Below are positions 40,872 through 49,500 of a DNA stretch of 64,000 nt, in pieces; within the stretch, counting starts at the first letter, position 1, and each line of letters starts with the position of its first letter. The notes under the pieces are model-generated. The model did no database searches, was not told where the DNA came from, and saw only the letters and a list, made by a program, of their open reading frames with translations. The stretch spans positions 1-64,000 of the forward strand of contig NZ_JAFCKW010000015.1 in NCBI RefSeq assembly GCF_018129965.1, given 5' to 3'. The translations under genes and the position numbers were made by a program. Source of the DNA: Bradyrhizobium diazoefficiens (lineage in GTDB: Bacteria > Pseudomonadota > Alphaproteobacteria > Rhizobiales > Xanthobacteraceae).

Positions 40872-43359
40872 GGGACCCGAATACTTGCCCCGCAGCTTCG
40901 ACACGCCCCTCCCGATCGATGCCGTGCTCGACGACCTCTCGCGCACGCTGGAGTCGCACAATGCTGCCGTGCTGGTCGCCCCACCGGGCGCCGGCAAAAC
41001 CACGCGCGTGCCGCTGGCGCTGCTCGATGCGCCCTGGGCCAAGGGCAAGAAGATCGTCGTGCTGGAGCCGCGCCGCATCGCCGCGCGCGCCAGCGCCGAC
41101 CGCATGGCCAGGTCGCTTGGTGAGCGCACCGGCGACACCGTCGGCTATCGTGTCCGCTTCGGCTCGAAGATCTCGCGCGCAACCCGCATCGAGGTGGTGA
41201 CCGAAGGTATCTTCACCCGCCAGATCCTCGACGATCCCGAACTCTCCGGCATCGCCGCCATCCTGTTCGACGAATTCCACGAGCGCTCGCTCGATGCCGA
41301 TATGGGTCTCGCGCTGGCGCGTGACGCGCAACTCGGCCTGCGCGAGGATCTGCGTATACTCGTGATGTCCGCCACGCTGGATGGCGCCCGCGTCGCAAGG
41401 CTGCTGGGCGAGGCGCCCGTCGTCGAGAGCGAGGGCCGGGCGTTCCCGGTCGAGACGCGCTATCTCGGCCGCAAAGCCGATGCGCCGATCGAGCGGCAGA
41501 TGGCGGATGCGATCGCCTTGGCACTGCGCGCCGATGGCGGCTCGGTGCTGGCGTTCCTGCCGGGCGCCGCCGAAATCCGCCGCACCCAGACCTTCCTGGC
41601 CGAGCGCGTGCAGGATGCCAGCATCGAGATCGTGCCGCTGTTCGGCGCGCTCGACGCCGCCGTGCAGGACCGCGCCATCTCGCCGCCGCCGAAGGGCACG
41701 CGCAAGGTGGTGCTGGCGACCTCGATCGCGGAGACCTCGCTGACAATCGAAGGCGTCCGCATCGTGGTCGATTCCGGTCTCGCCCGCGTGCCGCGCTACG
41801 AACCGGACATCGGCCTGACCAGGCTCGAGACCGTGCGCGTCTCACGCGCGGCGGCGGACCAGCGCCGCGGGCGCGCCGGCCGTACCGAACCGGGTGTCTG
41901 CTACCGGCTCTGGGACGAGCCGCAGACCGCCTCGCTCGCGCCCTACACCCAACCGGAAATCCTCAGCGCGGACCTGTCCTCGCTGGTGCTCGATCTCGCG
42001 CAATGGGGCGTCACCGATCCTGCCGCGCTGTCGTTCCTCGATCCGCCGCCGCAGCCGGCCTGGAAGGAGGCGAAAAGCCTGCTCTCGGAGCTCAACGCGC
42101 TCGACGGCGATGGCCGCATCACCGTGGAAGGCAAGAGTTTGCGCGCGCTGGCGCTGCCGCCGCGGCTGGCGCGCATGATAGTGGATTCACATCGCGCGGG
42201 CGCGGGCGAAGCCGCCGCCGAGATCGCTGCCATTCTTACTGAACGCGGGCTCGGCGGCGACAGCGCCGATCTCGAGCACCGCCGCGATCAGTTCCGCCGC
42301 GACCGTTCGCCGCGCGCCGCCAGCGCGCGCGATCTGGCGCGGCGCTGGGCTGCCCAAGTGGCGGCGTCAGAAGAGGCGGGGTCGCAGGATGATCTCTCTA
42401 CCGGCCTGATGCTCGCCTACGCCTTCCCCGATCGCGTCGCGCGCAACCGCGGCAACGGCAGTTTCGTGCTCGCCAATGGCCGTGGCGCCTCGGTCGAGCA
42501 GACCTCGTCGCTGGCACGTGCGCCCTATATCGCGATCGGCGAAATGACGGGGACGGCTGCGAGCGGCCGCATCTTGCTGGCGGCGCAAATCACGCAGGAC
42601 GAAATCGAGCGGCACTTCGAGAAGCACATCGAAGCCGTCGACGAAATCTCCTTCGATCGCGGCGCGATGGCCCTGCGCGCGCGGCGCAGACGTGCGCTGC
42701 ACGCCATTACGCTCTCCGAGGCGACGCTTGCGGTGTCGCCATCGGAAGAGACGGCCCGCGTCTTCGCCGACGGTCTGATCGCAGCGGGCCTCGATCGCCT
42801 GCCCTGGTCGAAGGCTGCCAAACAATGGCGCGACCGCGTCATGTTCCTGCGCAAGGCGGAAGGTGACAGTTGGCCCGATCTGTCGGATGCCGGGCTGATC
42901 GCGCGACGCGACGACTGGCTGGTGCCGGCGTTGTACGACAAGATCGCGCTCAAGGACATCTCGGCCGGCGATCTCTCCGATGCGCTGATGGCATTGCTGC
43001 CGTGGGAGATGCGTGCGCGGCTCGATCGCGAAGCGCCGACGCATTTCGAAGCGCCGACCGGCACCGTGCTTGCGATCGATTACGAGGCCGAGCAGGGGCC
43101 GACCATCGCGGTCCGCTTGCAGGAATTGTTCGGCCTCAACACCCATCCCTCGATCGCTGCCGGCAAGGTGCCCCTGGTGCTGGAACTGCTGTCGCCGGCG
43201 CAGCGCCCGGTGCAGGTGACACGCGATCTTCCCGGTTTCTGGCGGGGCAGCTACGCCGCGGTTCGCTCCGATCTGCGCGGCCGCTATCCACGCCATCCCT
43301 GGCCGGAGGATCCGGCCAGTGCGCCGCCGACCCGGCGGGTGAAACCGCGCGGGACGTGA
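40867..43359 (+). CDS. hrpB: ATP-dependent helicase HrpB
   Basis: An 830-residue DEAH-box RNA helicase of the HrpA/HrpB group; its cellular target in bacteria is not settled. Motif I is VAPPGAGKTTRVPL (residues about 37-50), the DEAH-type box is ILFDEFHERSLDADMG, motif III is VMSATLDG, and motif VI is QRRGRAGRTEPGVCYRLW. The C-terminal HrpB domain ends with YPRHPWPEDPASAPPTRRVK. The ATG at 40867 begins the protein with MTGPEYLPRSFDT; it lies within the end of a palindromic repeat. The length agrees with the family. Confidence 0.95.
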   Translation: MTGPEYLPRSFDTPLPIDAVLDDLSRTLESHNAAVLVAPPGAGKTTRVPLALLDAPWAKGKKIVVLEPRRIAARASADRMARSLGERTGDTVGYRVRFGSKISRATRIEVVTEGIFTRQILDDPELSGIAAILFDEFHERSLDADMGLALARDAQLGLREDLRILVMSATLDGARVARLLGEAPVVESEGRAFPVETRYLGRKADAPIERQMADAIALALRADGGSVLAFLPGAAEIRRTQTFLAERVQDASIEIVPLFGALDAAVQDRAISPPPKGTRKVVLATSIAETSLTIEGVRIVVDSGLARVPRYEPDIGLTRLETVRVSRAAADQRRGRAGRTEPGVCYRLWDEPQTASLAPYTQPEILSADLSSLVLDLAQWGVTDPAALSFLDPPPQPAWKEAKSLLSELNALDGDGRITVEGKSLRALALPPRLARMIVDSHRAGAGEAAAEIAAILTERGLGGDSADLEHRRDQFRRDRSPRAASARDLARRWAAQVAASEEAGSQDDLSTGLMLAYAFPDRVARNRGNGSFVLANGRGASVEQTSSLARAPYIAIGEMTGTAASGRILLAAQITQDEIERHFEKHIEAVDEISFDRGAMALRARRRRALHAITLSEATLAVSPSEETARVFADGLIAAGLDRLPWSKAAKQWRDRVMFLRKAEGDSWPDLSDAGLIARRDDWLVPALYDKIALKDISAGDLSDALMALLPWEMRARLDREAPTHFEAPTGTVLAIDYEAEQGPTIAVRLQELFGLNTHPSIAAGKVPLVLELLSPAQRPVQVTRDLPGFWRGSYAAVRSDLRGRYPRHPWPEDPASAPPTRRVKPRGT

Positions 43360-43487
43360 GAAGTCACGAACGCGCATTAACCGTTCGCTCATCCTTTTCG
43401 TCAAAATGACGCCGGCACAGCTGCGGCCGCGCTCGCGGATCGGCGTGGCGCGTGGTGAAATCGGGCTTTCGGCTCGGAAGTGGTGTG

Positions 43488-44000
43488 ATGCGTAATATCA
43501 TGATCATCGCGGCCATCATGATCGGCCTCGGCACGTTCATGGCGCAGATGGCGGACCGGATCAGTTCCGCCTCCGCGACGTCGGCTCCGCGCACGACGAT
43601 CGCCGTTGCGGCCACTGCACCGGCCGGCGGCCGCAGCCTCAATATCCCCCGCGACGGTCGCGGCCATTTCCAGACCGATGGCCGCATCGACGGCCAGCGC
43701 ATCGGCTTCATGGTCGACACCGGCGCCTCCGTGGTGGCGCTGAACGAGACCTCCGCTGCCCGCTTCGGCCTGCGGCCCTCGCGCGGCGAGTACAACGCCA
43801 CCGTCTCCACCGCCAACGGCACCATCAAGGCCGCGCGCACCCGTATCGCCATGCTTGATGTCGGCGGTCTCGTGGTGCGCGATGTCGACGCCATGGTGCT
43901 GCCCGACGAGGCGCTGTCCGAGAACCTGCTCGGCCTGTCCTTCCTGTCCCGCCTGAAGCGCTTCGAATACGCCAACGGGCAGATGGTGCTGGAGCAGTAG
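43488..44000 (+). CDS. Retropepsin-like aspartic protease, clan AA (TIGR02281)
   Basis: A 170-residue protein with an N-terminal membrane helix or signal (IMIIAAIMIGLGTFMAQMA, residues about 4-22) and one aspartic protease domain. The domain contains RDGRGHFQTDGRIDGQRIGF, the active-site FMVDTGASVVALNETSAARF, and the flap-like TANGTIKAARTRIAMLDVGG and SFLSRLKRFEYANGQMVLEQ. A single DTG motif means it would have to dimerise, as retropepsins do. The function of this family is uncertain. ATG 43488 follows GGAAG; an in-frame GTG at 43452 would add 12 residues. Confidence 0.85.
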   Translation: MRNIMIIAAIMIGLGTFMAQMADRISSASATSAPRTTIAVAATAPAGGRSLNIPRDGRGHFQTDGRIDGQRIGFMVDTGASVVALNETSAARFGLRPSRGEYNATVSTANGTIKAARTRIAMLDVGGLVVRDVDAMVLPDEALSENLLGLSFLSRLKRFEYANGQMVLEQ

Positions 44001-44048
44001 GTCGCTCGACACATTGGAAAATCGGGCTTCCGGGGTTATATTAGGCCC

Positions 44049-44351
44049 ATGCGCCGCAAGGACGTCATTGCCCGTCTGAAGCAAGCCGAGCCCGCCCTGC
44101 GGGCTGTTGGCATTGGTGCCCTGTACTTGTTCGGCTCTCATGCGCGCGATGAGGCGAGTGCGGCATCCGACGTGGATATCTTTATTGACCCCGCGCCTGA
44201 CAAAAATCTCGGCCTGTTGCCTTTCATGGAGGCGTACGAGACCCTGCAGGACGCTTTCGACCACCGCGTCGAGATCGGCTATTCGACCCGTGCCGGCCTC
44301 TCGCCCCACATTCGTTCGGACGTGGAACGCGAAGCGTTGCAGATATTTTAA
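44049..44351 (+). CDS. MntA-type nucleotidyltransferase (antitoxin of HepT)
   Basis: A 100-residue minimal nucleotidyltransferase. The fold signature is intact: GIGALYLFGSHARDE (GSx-type) with SDVDIFID supplying the metal-binding Asp pair, and a third strand VEIGYSTR. In MntA/HepT systems the antitoxin MntA adds AMP units to a tyrosine of the HepT RNase and so silences it. The next gene is a HepT homologue, here broken by a stop codon. It ends with TAATG, overlapping the HepT start by one base, so the two are translationally coupled. The start is the ATG at 44049. Confidence 0.88.
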   Translation: MRRKDVIARLKQAEPALRAVGIGALYLFGSHARDEASAASDVDIFIDPAPDKNLGLLPFMEAYETLQDAFDHRVEIGYSTRAGLSPHIRSDVEREALQIF

Positions 44352-44707
44352 TGGCAGCGAGCCGAAGCCCACGAGCGCGCTTGTTGCATATTCGCGATGA
44401 AATCGAAGGCGTCGCTGCCGCTATCAAGGGGCTCACATTCGAGCAATATCGAGAGAGCTATCTCCATCGTCGAACCGTCGAGCGCGCCGCACAGATCGTT
44501 TCGGAGGCGGCCAAGGCGCTACCGCCTGACCTCTAGGCGCGATACGATCGCGTCCCCTGGACATCCATCATCGGCATCGGCAAGATTCTGCGGCACGAAT
44601 ATCAGCGGCTGGACGATGCTCAGCTCTGGGAGATCGCAACAGTACATTTGCCAGCGTTGGAGCCGGTCGTCGAACACATGATCGCCGAACTGGACAAGCC
44701 GACATAG
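44351..44707 (+). pseudogene. HepT-type toxin gene interrupted by an in-frame TAG
   Basis: The reading frame starts at 44351 and would encode 118 residues, as in HepT (HEPN-domain RNase). Codon 62 (44534-44536) is TAG. Sequence before it (LLHIRDEIEGVAAAIKGLTF, then TVERAAQIVSEAAKALPPDL) is the HepT N-terminal half. After it, the same frame continues ARYDRVPWTSIIGIGKILRH, with the RNase motif region R-H-E-Y, to the stop at 44705-44707. Only one base appears to be changed (for example AAG to TAG). The motif that usually reads GIGNxLRHEY has Lys for Asn, a second possible defect. The MntA partner upstream is intact. Confidence 0.8.
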
Positions 44708-44826
44708 CGTCGTCCTTTACCAAACTGCCGCAATTATCATCCATAAGGCGTCAATCCCGCCTTCCGCTATAGCCCGGCATTCGCTAAGGCTGCATCAAAT
44801 CCCGCCATTTTCACGAGACCGTCTCA

Positions 44827-46326
44827 ATGTTTCCCAAGCCCAAATCCGTATTGCTGCCAAACACCTACGCCTTCGAATCCGAGCCGATGGTGAAGGCCAC
44901 GGGTTTCCGCGAATACGACGCGCGCTGGTTGTTCCAGAAGGAAATCAACCTGATGGGGATCCAGGCGCTCGGCATGGGTCTGGGCGCGCTGATTGCCGAA
45001 CTCGGCGTCAGGCAGGAGATCGTCACCGGCCATGATTTCCGCGGCTATTCGGCCTCGATCAAATACGCGCTGATTTCCGGCCTGATGGCGGCGGGCTGCA
45101 AGGTGCACGACATCGGCCTCGCCGTGACGCCGATGGCGTATTTCGCGCAGTTCGACCTCGATGTGCCCTGCTGCGCCATGGTCACGGCCTCGCACAACGA
45201 CAATGGCTGGACCGGCGTGAAGATGGGGGCCAACCGTCCCATGACCTTCGGCCCCGACGAGATGACGCGGCTGAAGGAGATCGTCCTCGGCGCCGAGTTC
45301 AAGAACAAGGTCGGCGGCTCCTACCAGTTCCACGAGAACTATCCCGCGCGCTACATCGCCGATCTCACCAGCCGTCCTAAACTGAAACGCAAGCTCAAGG
45401 TGGTCGCGGCCTGCGGCAACGGCACCGCCGGGGCGTTCGCGCCGCAGGTGCTGGAGGCGATCGGTTGCGAGGTCGTCCCGCTCGACACCGAGCTTGACTA
45501 CACTTTCCCGAAATACAATCCGAATCCGGAAGACATGGAGATGCTGCACGCGATCCGCGACGCGGTGCTGCAGCACAAGGCCGATGTCGGCCTCGGCTTC
45601 GACGGCGACGGCGATCGCTGCGGCGTGGTCGACAACACCGGCGAGGAGATCTTCGCCGACAAGGTCGGCGTGATGCTGGCGCGCGACATGTCGGCGATCC
45701 ACAAGGATGCGCACTTCATTGTCGACGTGAAGTCGACCGGCCTCTTCATCACCGATCCGGTGCTGCAGAAGCAGGGCGCCAAGACCGCCTATTGGAAGAC
45801 CGGCCATTCCTACATGAAACGCCGCACCCACGAGACGGGCGCGCTCGCGGGCTTCGAGAAATCCGGCCACTTCTTCTTCAACAAGCCCTATGGACGCGGC
45901 TATGACGACGGCCTCGTCTCGGCGATCGCGATCTGCGACATGCTCGACCGCGCGGCGGGCAAGTCGATGGCCGATCTGAAAGATGCGCTGCCCAAGACCT
46001 GGTCGTCGCCGACCATGTCGCCGCATTGCGCGGACGAGGTCAAATACGGCGTGATCGACGCGGTGGTGAAGCACTTCGAGGCCTTGCAGGCCAAGGGCGC
46101 GAAGATCGGCGGACAGGCGATCCGCGATCTCGTCACCGTCAACGGTGTGCGCGTCACGGTGGAGGACGGCAGCTGGGGCCTGGTGCGCGCCTCCTCGAAC
46201 AAGCCCGAGCTCGTGGTCGTGGTCGAAAGCCCGGTCTCCGAGCAGCGCATGCACGACATGTTCGAGATGGTGAACAGCGTGCTGCGCACCCATCCCGAAG
46301 TCGGCGAATACAATCAGAAGATCTGA
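44827..46326 (+). CDS. Phosphomannomutase/phosphoglucomutase
   Basis: A 499-residue member of the alpha-D-phosphohexomutase family, interconverting hexose 6- and 1-phosphates for nucleotide-sugar supply. The phosphoserine loop is MVTASHNDNGWTGVKMG (residues about 118-134), the metal loop is GLGFDGDGDRCGVVDN, and the sugar-specificity loop is LAGFEKSGHFFFN (the usual GExSGH is FEKSGH here). The C terminus has the phosphate-binding RASSNKPELVVVVES. It may feed the same glycan pathways as ugd, 5.4 kb upstream. The ATG at 44827 lacks a strong ribosome site. The upstream gap of about 120 bases holds nothing distinctive. Confidence 0.93.
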   Translation: MFPKPKSVLLPNTYAFESEPMVKATGFREYDARWLFQKEINLMGIQALGMGLGALIAELGVRQEIVTGHDFRGYSASIKYALISGLMAAGCKVHDIGLAVTPMAYFAQFDLDVPCCAMVTASHNDNGWTGVKMGANRPMTFGPDEMTRLKEIVLGAEFKNKVGGSYQFHENYPARYIADLTSRPKLKRKLKVVAACGNGTAGAFAPQVLEAIGCEVVPLDTELDYTFPKYNPNPEDMEMLHAIRDAVLQHKADVGLGFDGDGDRCGVVDNTGEEIFADKVGVMLARDMSAIHKDAHFIVDVKSTGLFITDPVLQKQGAKTAYWKTGHSYMKRRTHETGALAGFEKSGHFFFNKPYGRGYDDGLVSAIAICDMLDRAAGKSMADLKDALPKTWSSPTMSPHCADEVKYGVIDAVVKHFEALQAKGAKIGGQAIRDLVTVNGVRVTVEDGSWGLVRASSNKPELVVVVESPVSEQRMHDMFEMVNSVLRTHPEVGEYNQKI

Positions 46327-46438
46327 GGCGGGCCCGGCTCACGGGCGCCTGCCGCATTCACCGCTGTGATCAGCCGCGGCGGCGCGCCCGCTCGGGCCGG
46401 GCGCTGGTGGCTTTCACCTGCGGCGGGGCGTGAGCCTG

Positions 46439-46948
46439 CTACGCGACGACCACCGGCGGGATCGGCAGCGTGGTCACGGACTTGATCTTCTCCATCGCAA
46501 AGCGCGAGGTGACGTTCTTGAGCGGCACGGCGCTGATCAGCTTCTTGTAGAAGATGTCATAGGCCTGCATGTCCGCGACCACGACGCGCAGCATGTAGTC
46601 GACGTCGCCGGCCATGCGGTAGAATTCCATCACCTCCGGCATCGCGCTGACGGCATCGGCGAACTTCTTGAGCCAGGCGTCCGAATGATCGGCGCTCTCC
46701 ACCGACACGAATACGGAGATGCCGAGCCCGATCTTGTTCTGGTCGACGAGCGCCACACGCTTCGTGATCACGCCGTCGGCCTCGAGCCGCTGGATGCGCT
46801 TCCAGCAGGGGGTCGAGGACAGCCCGACGCGGTCGCCGATCTCGGCAACGGACAGGGAGGCATCGTCCTGGAGAACCATCAGAATCTTGCGGTCGATGGC
46901 GTCGAGGCGACGGCTGGTCTCGGGGCTCTGCAGGGCGGCATCAGACAT
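46439..46948 (-). CDS. Lrp/AsnC family transcriptional regulator
   Basis: A 169-residue regulator with an N-terminal helix-turn-helix (DRKILMVLQDDASLSVAEIG, DRVGLSSTPCWKRIQRLEAD) and a C-terminal RAM ligand domain (residues about 80-150, including MAGDVDYMLRVVVADMQAYD). Such proteins bind amino acids and act as local or global regulators. The 93-base gap upstream (46949-47041) is markedly AT-rich, as expected of an Lrp-type promoter and autoregulatory site. I see no compelling -35/-10 pair in it. Downstream, the PMM gene converges on it. Confidence 0.92.
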   Translation of the reverse strand: MSDAALQSPETSRRLDAIDRKILMVLQDDASLSVAEIGDRVGLSSTPCWKRIQRLEADGVITKRVALVDQNKIGLGISVFVSVESADHSDAWLKKFADAVSAMPEVMEFYRMAGDVDYMLRVVVADMQAYDIFYKKLISAVPLKNVTSRFAMEKIKSVTTLPIPPVVVA

Positions 46949-47041
46949 TTGAAGAACTTTGTTCCATTAATGACGGTTCATTCCCTCATATATAGAAAAA
47001 TCTTCTACTGCAAGCCTATAATCTCGGCGACGCAATTACGG

Positions 47042-47962
47042 TTACCCCCGGTCACCGCGCAAAAGCTGTTCAATTTCAGGGCGTTGCGGGGCAGCGAGGC
47101 CGCCGCCATGGCGGGTGCATTTCAGCGCTGCAGCCGCCGCGGCGAATCGCAGCGCCTCCCGCACATCGCCGCCTTCGGAGAGGCGAAACGTGAAGGCGCC
47201 GTGGAACACGTCTCCGGCGCCGAGCGTGTCGATGGCTTCGACCGGAAAGGCCGGTGCCTCGTCAAGCTCGCCCTTTTCGTTCAGCCAGATGGTGCCGCGC
47301 GGGCCACGGGTGGCGGCGAGGAAGGCCGGCGTCAGCCGCGACAGATGTCGCAACGCCTCGCCGTCATCGGCCACGCCGGCCGTCTCCTGCAACTGCGCGC
47401 TCGCGAACAGCAGATGCGAGGCGGCTGTGAGCAGTCCATCGGTCAGCGCCATCGCGCGGTCGACGCCGACGACGACGGCAATGCCGCGGCGGCGTGCTTC
47501 GACACAGAGGTCAGTGCAGAACGCGGCGCAGCGGCTCTCGACCAGCACCGCCTGGCAATCGGCCAGAAGCTGGTCGGCATCGGGCAGCTTCATGCTCCAG
47601 AGGCGGGGATCGCGATAGATCGTGAGCGTTCGCTCGCCGGAGGGCTCGATCATGATCGCAGAGACGGGCGTCGAAAGACCCGGCATGCGCACGATGTGCG
47701 TGGGCTCGATGCCCTCCTGCGCCATCCGCTCGAGAATGAAGTGGCTCGAGGTCTCCTGCGCGTCGCCCATCGGTCCGGCGAACGAGACGCGGCCGCCGAG
47801 CCGGGCGATCGCGATCGCGGCATTGAGCGCGTTGCCGCCGCAGATCTCCGCGAAATGGCCGGCATTGGCCTTGCTGCCGCGTTCGGGCACGGCCTCGACC
47901 CGAAAGGTGAGGTCGCGCACGGGAATCCCGATGCAGAGGATGCGCGGCGCGATCCCGGCCAT
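47042..47962 (-). CDS. PfkB family carbohydrate kinase
   Basis: A 306-residue ribokinase-like sugar kinase. The substrate-side motif GNALNAAIAIARLGGRVSFA (residues about 44-63) and the C-terminal catalytic signature DTLGAGDVFHGAFTFRL (Asp base in GAGD) are clear. The sugar is unknown; adenosine kinase, ribokinase and fructokinase all share this pattern. It lies 13 bases downstream of nudC on the same strand and just upstream of the Lrp gene, so nudC-pfkB may be an operon. The start is ATG 47962. Confidence 0.9.
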   Translation of the reverse strand: MAGIAPRILCIGIPVRDLTFRVEAVPERGSKANAGHFAEICGGNALNAAIAIARLGGRVSFAGPMGDAQETSSHFILERMAQEGIEPTHIVRMPGLSTPVSAIMIEPSGERTLTIYRDPRLWSMKLPDADQLLADCQAVLVESRCAAFCTDLCVEARRRGIAVVVGVDRAMALTDGLLTAASHLLFASAQLQETAGVADDGEALRHLSRLTPAFLAATRGPRGTIWLNEKGELDEAPAFPVEAIDTLGAGDVFHGAFTFRLSEGGDVREALRFAAAAAALKCTRHGGGLAAPQRPEIEQLLRGDRG

Positions 47963-47975
47963 CGGCGGTCTCGGC

Positions 47976-48920
47976 TCAGGCGCCGCTTTTGTCGTGCACC
48001 CAGCGTCCCAGCAGATGGTGGGCGATCGCGAAGGGATGCGGGCCGGCGAGCCCGTCCGGGTGCGTCCGCATCAGCATCAGGGCGGCCTCCTCGCGCGTGA
48101 ACCAGCGCGCATCCTCCAGCTCGGAATGATCGACGACGATGTCCTCGTTCAGCGCCCGCGCGCTGCAGCCGATCATCAGCGACGACGGGTAGGGCCACGG
48201 CTGGGTCATGTAATACTGCACGTCGGTGCAACTGATGCCGGACTCCTCCAGGATCTCGCGGCGCACCGCGTCCTCGATGGTCTCGGCGGCCTCGACGAAG
48301 CCCGCGAGGCAGGAATACATGCCCGGCGGAAACTGCTTCTGGCGGCCGAGCAGGCATTTCTCGCCGGAGGCAACATGCATGATCACCACCGGATCGGTGC
48401 GGGGAAAATGCTCGGCCTTGCAGGTCGGGCATTCGCGTTTCCAGCCACCTTCCTTCATCGCGCTGCGGGTGCCGCAATTGGCGCAATAGCCATGGCGCTG
48501 ATGCCAGCTCACCATCGACTTCGCCATCGCGACCGCCGAAAGCTCATGCGCGGGGATCGCGCCCTGCATTGCCATGCCGCGCAGCTCGGTGACGGCGTAA
48601 TCCTCGCGCCCGACGAGTTTCTCGGCAGCGGCCTGCGACAGGCCCATGCCGAACATCGCGGCGCCGTCGCGCAAGCCCAGGAAAATCGTGCCGGGATTGG
48701 CGCCGCATTTCAGCGCCTCGTCGATTCCCAGCAGCGCGCGCACGTTTTCGCCCTCGCGCTTCACCAGCAGCGAGTCGCGGTAGACGACATAGGCGCGCGA
48801 GGATGGCTTTTGCTCCATGGCGAACAGCTTTTCGTCGTCGCGGCGCAGATGCGCCGCGCGATCGAGGACGTTGGTGACGAAGGCCGGCTGCCCCAGCGGA
48901 AAGGAGTCGAATGCTGACAT
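47976..48920 (-). CDS. nudC: NAD(+) diphosphatase NudC
   Basis: The enzyme hydrolyses NADH/NAD+ to nicotinamide mononucleotide and AMP, and removes NAD caps from RNA. The 314-residue protein has the zinc ribbon HGYCANCGTRSAMKEGG with ECPTCKAEHFPRTDP (residues about 148-180). The Nudix box is GFVEAAETIEDAVRREILEE with SGI following, and the NADH-specific SQPWPYPSSLMI-like stretch is MTQPWPYPSSLMIGCSA. ATG 48920 begins MSAFDSFPLGQPA; a TTG five codons earlier is in frame. It is 11 bases from the HIT gene, so the two are probably co-transcribed. Confidence 0.94.
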   Translation of the reverse strand: MSAFDSFPLGQPAFVTNVLDRAAHLRRDDEKLFAMEQKPSSRAYVVYRDSLLVKREGENVRALLGIDEALKCGANPGTIFLGLRDGAAMFGMGLSQAAAEKLVGREDYAVTELRGMAMQGAIPAHELSAVAMAKSMVSWHQRHGYCANCGTRSAMKEGGWKRECPTCKAEHFPRTDPVVIMHVASGEKCLLGRQKQFPPGMYSCLAGFVEAAETIEDAVRREILEESGISCTDVQYYMTQPWPYPSSLMIGCSARALNEDIVVDHSELEDARWFTREEAALMLMRTHPDGLAGPHPFAIAHHLLGRWVHDKSGA

Positions 48921-48931
48921 GTCTTGTTCTC

Positions 48932-49351
48932 TCAACCCAGCCAGATCTTGCGGCGAAGCGCGCTGATGAAATTCTGGACCTCGGTGGCATCATGCGCCAG
49001 GGGCTTCATCACGCCCCAGACCGGGCGCGGCCAGGCGGCGTCACTGACGCGGCGTGCGATGATGTGCACGTGAAGCTGCGGCACGAGGTTGCCGAGCGCC
49101 GCGACGTTCAGCTTGTCGCATCGGGTGATCTCCTTCAGCGCGCGCGAGACGCGGGTGATCTCCGTCATCAGCTGCGCCTGCTGGACCTCGTCGAGATCGA
49201 TGATCTCGACCGCATCCGTGCGCCGCGGCACCAGCAGCAGCCAGGGATAATTCGCGTCCTTGATGACAAGCACCTTCGACAGCGGCAAATCGCCGATGTC
49301 GATGGTGTCCTCTTTCAGGCGGGAGTGCAGCGACCAGGCGGGTTCGGACAT
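48932..49351 (-). CDS. HIT family protein
   Basis: A 139-residue histidine triad protein, a small nucleotide hydrolase or transferase. The HIT motif is LVPQLHVHIIARR (residues about 90-102). The central nucleophilic His and the last His are present, but the first of the three is Gln, a variant also known in related alphaproteobacterial HIT proteins, as far as I recall. The N-terminal part SLHSRLKEDTIDIGDLPLSK is also typical. The ATG at 49351 is preferred; the frame is open upstream to 49471. Eleven bases separate it from nudC. Confidence 0.88.
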   Translation of the reverse strand: MSEPAWSLHSRLKEDTIDIGDLPLSKVLVIKDANYPWLLLVPRRTDAVEIIDLDEVQQAQLMTEITRVSRALKEITRCDKLNVAALGNLVPQLHVHIIARRVSDAAWPRPVWGVMKPLAHDATEVQNFISALRRKIWLG

Positions 49352-49455
49352 AGGGGGTTCCGGATGGCCCGATGGGGTCGGGCTTGTTTGGTCCGACCAT
49401 ACGATACGGAGTCTGATTGGGGAAGGATGGGGCCACGCTGCTAGCGCATACTCGG

Positions 49456-49496
49456 TCGTCGTCCCGGACAAGCGCTGCGCGCGCCCCGGAATGACG
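49456..49496. repeat. Partial palindromic repeat
   Basis: GTCGTCGTCCCGGACAAGC and GCGCGCCCCGGAATGACGG combine the left half of one repeat family and the right half of family B. It lies just downstream of the enolase-superfamily gene. Confidence 0.55.
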
Positions 49497-49500
49497 GAAA

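Noticed and set aside
44351..44536. A complete 61-residue small protein
   Set aside because: The same frame continues beyond the TAG with HepT-like sequence of normal length, so it is a broken HepT, not a short gene.
44762..44826. Riboswitch or leader upstream of phosphomannomutase
   Set aside because: No conserved riboswitch core or hairpin-T-run terminator is visible.
46949..47041. Defined Lrp operator or promoter
   Set aside because: The region is AT-rich, but no symmetric site or -35/-10 pair is clear enough to claim.
46430..48100. 556-codon plus-strand open frame across Lrp, PfkB and nudC
   Set aside because: Antisense to three recognisable genes and without any domain.
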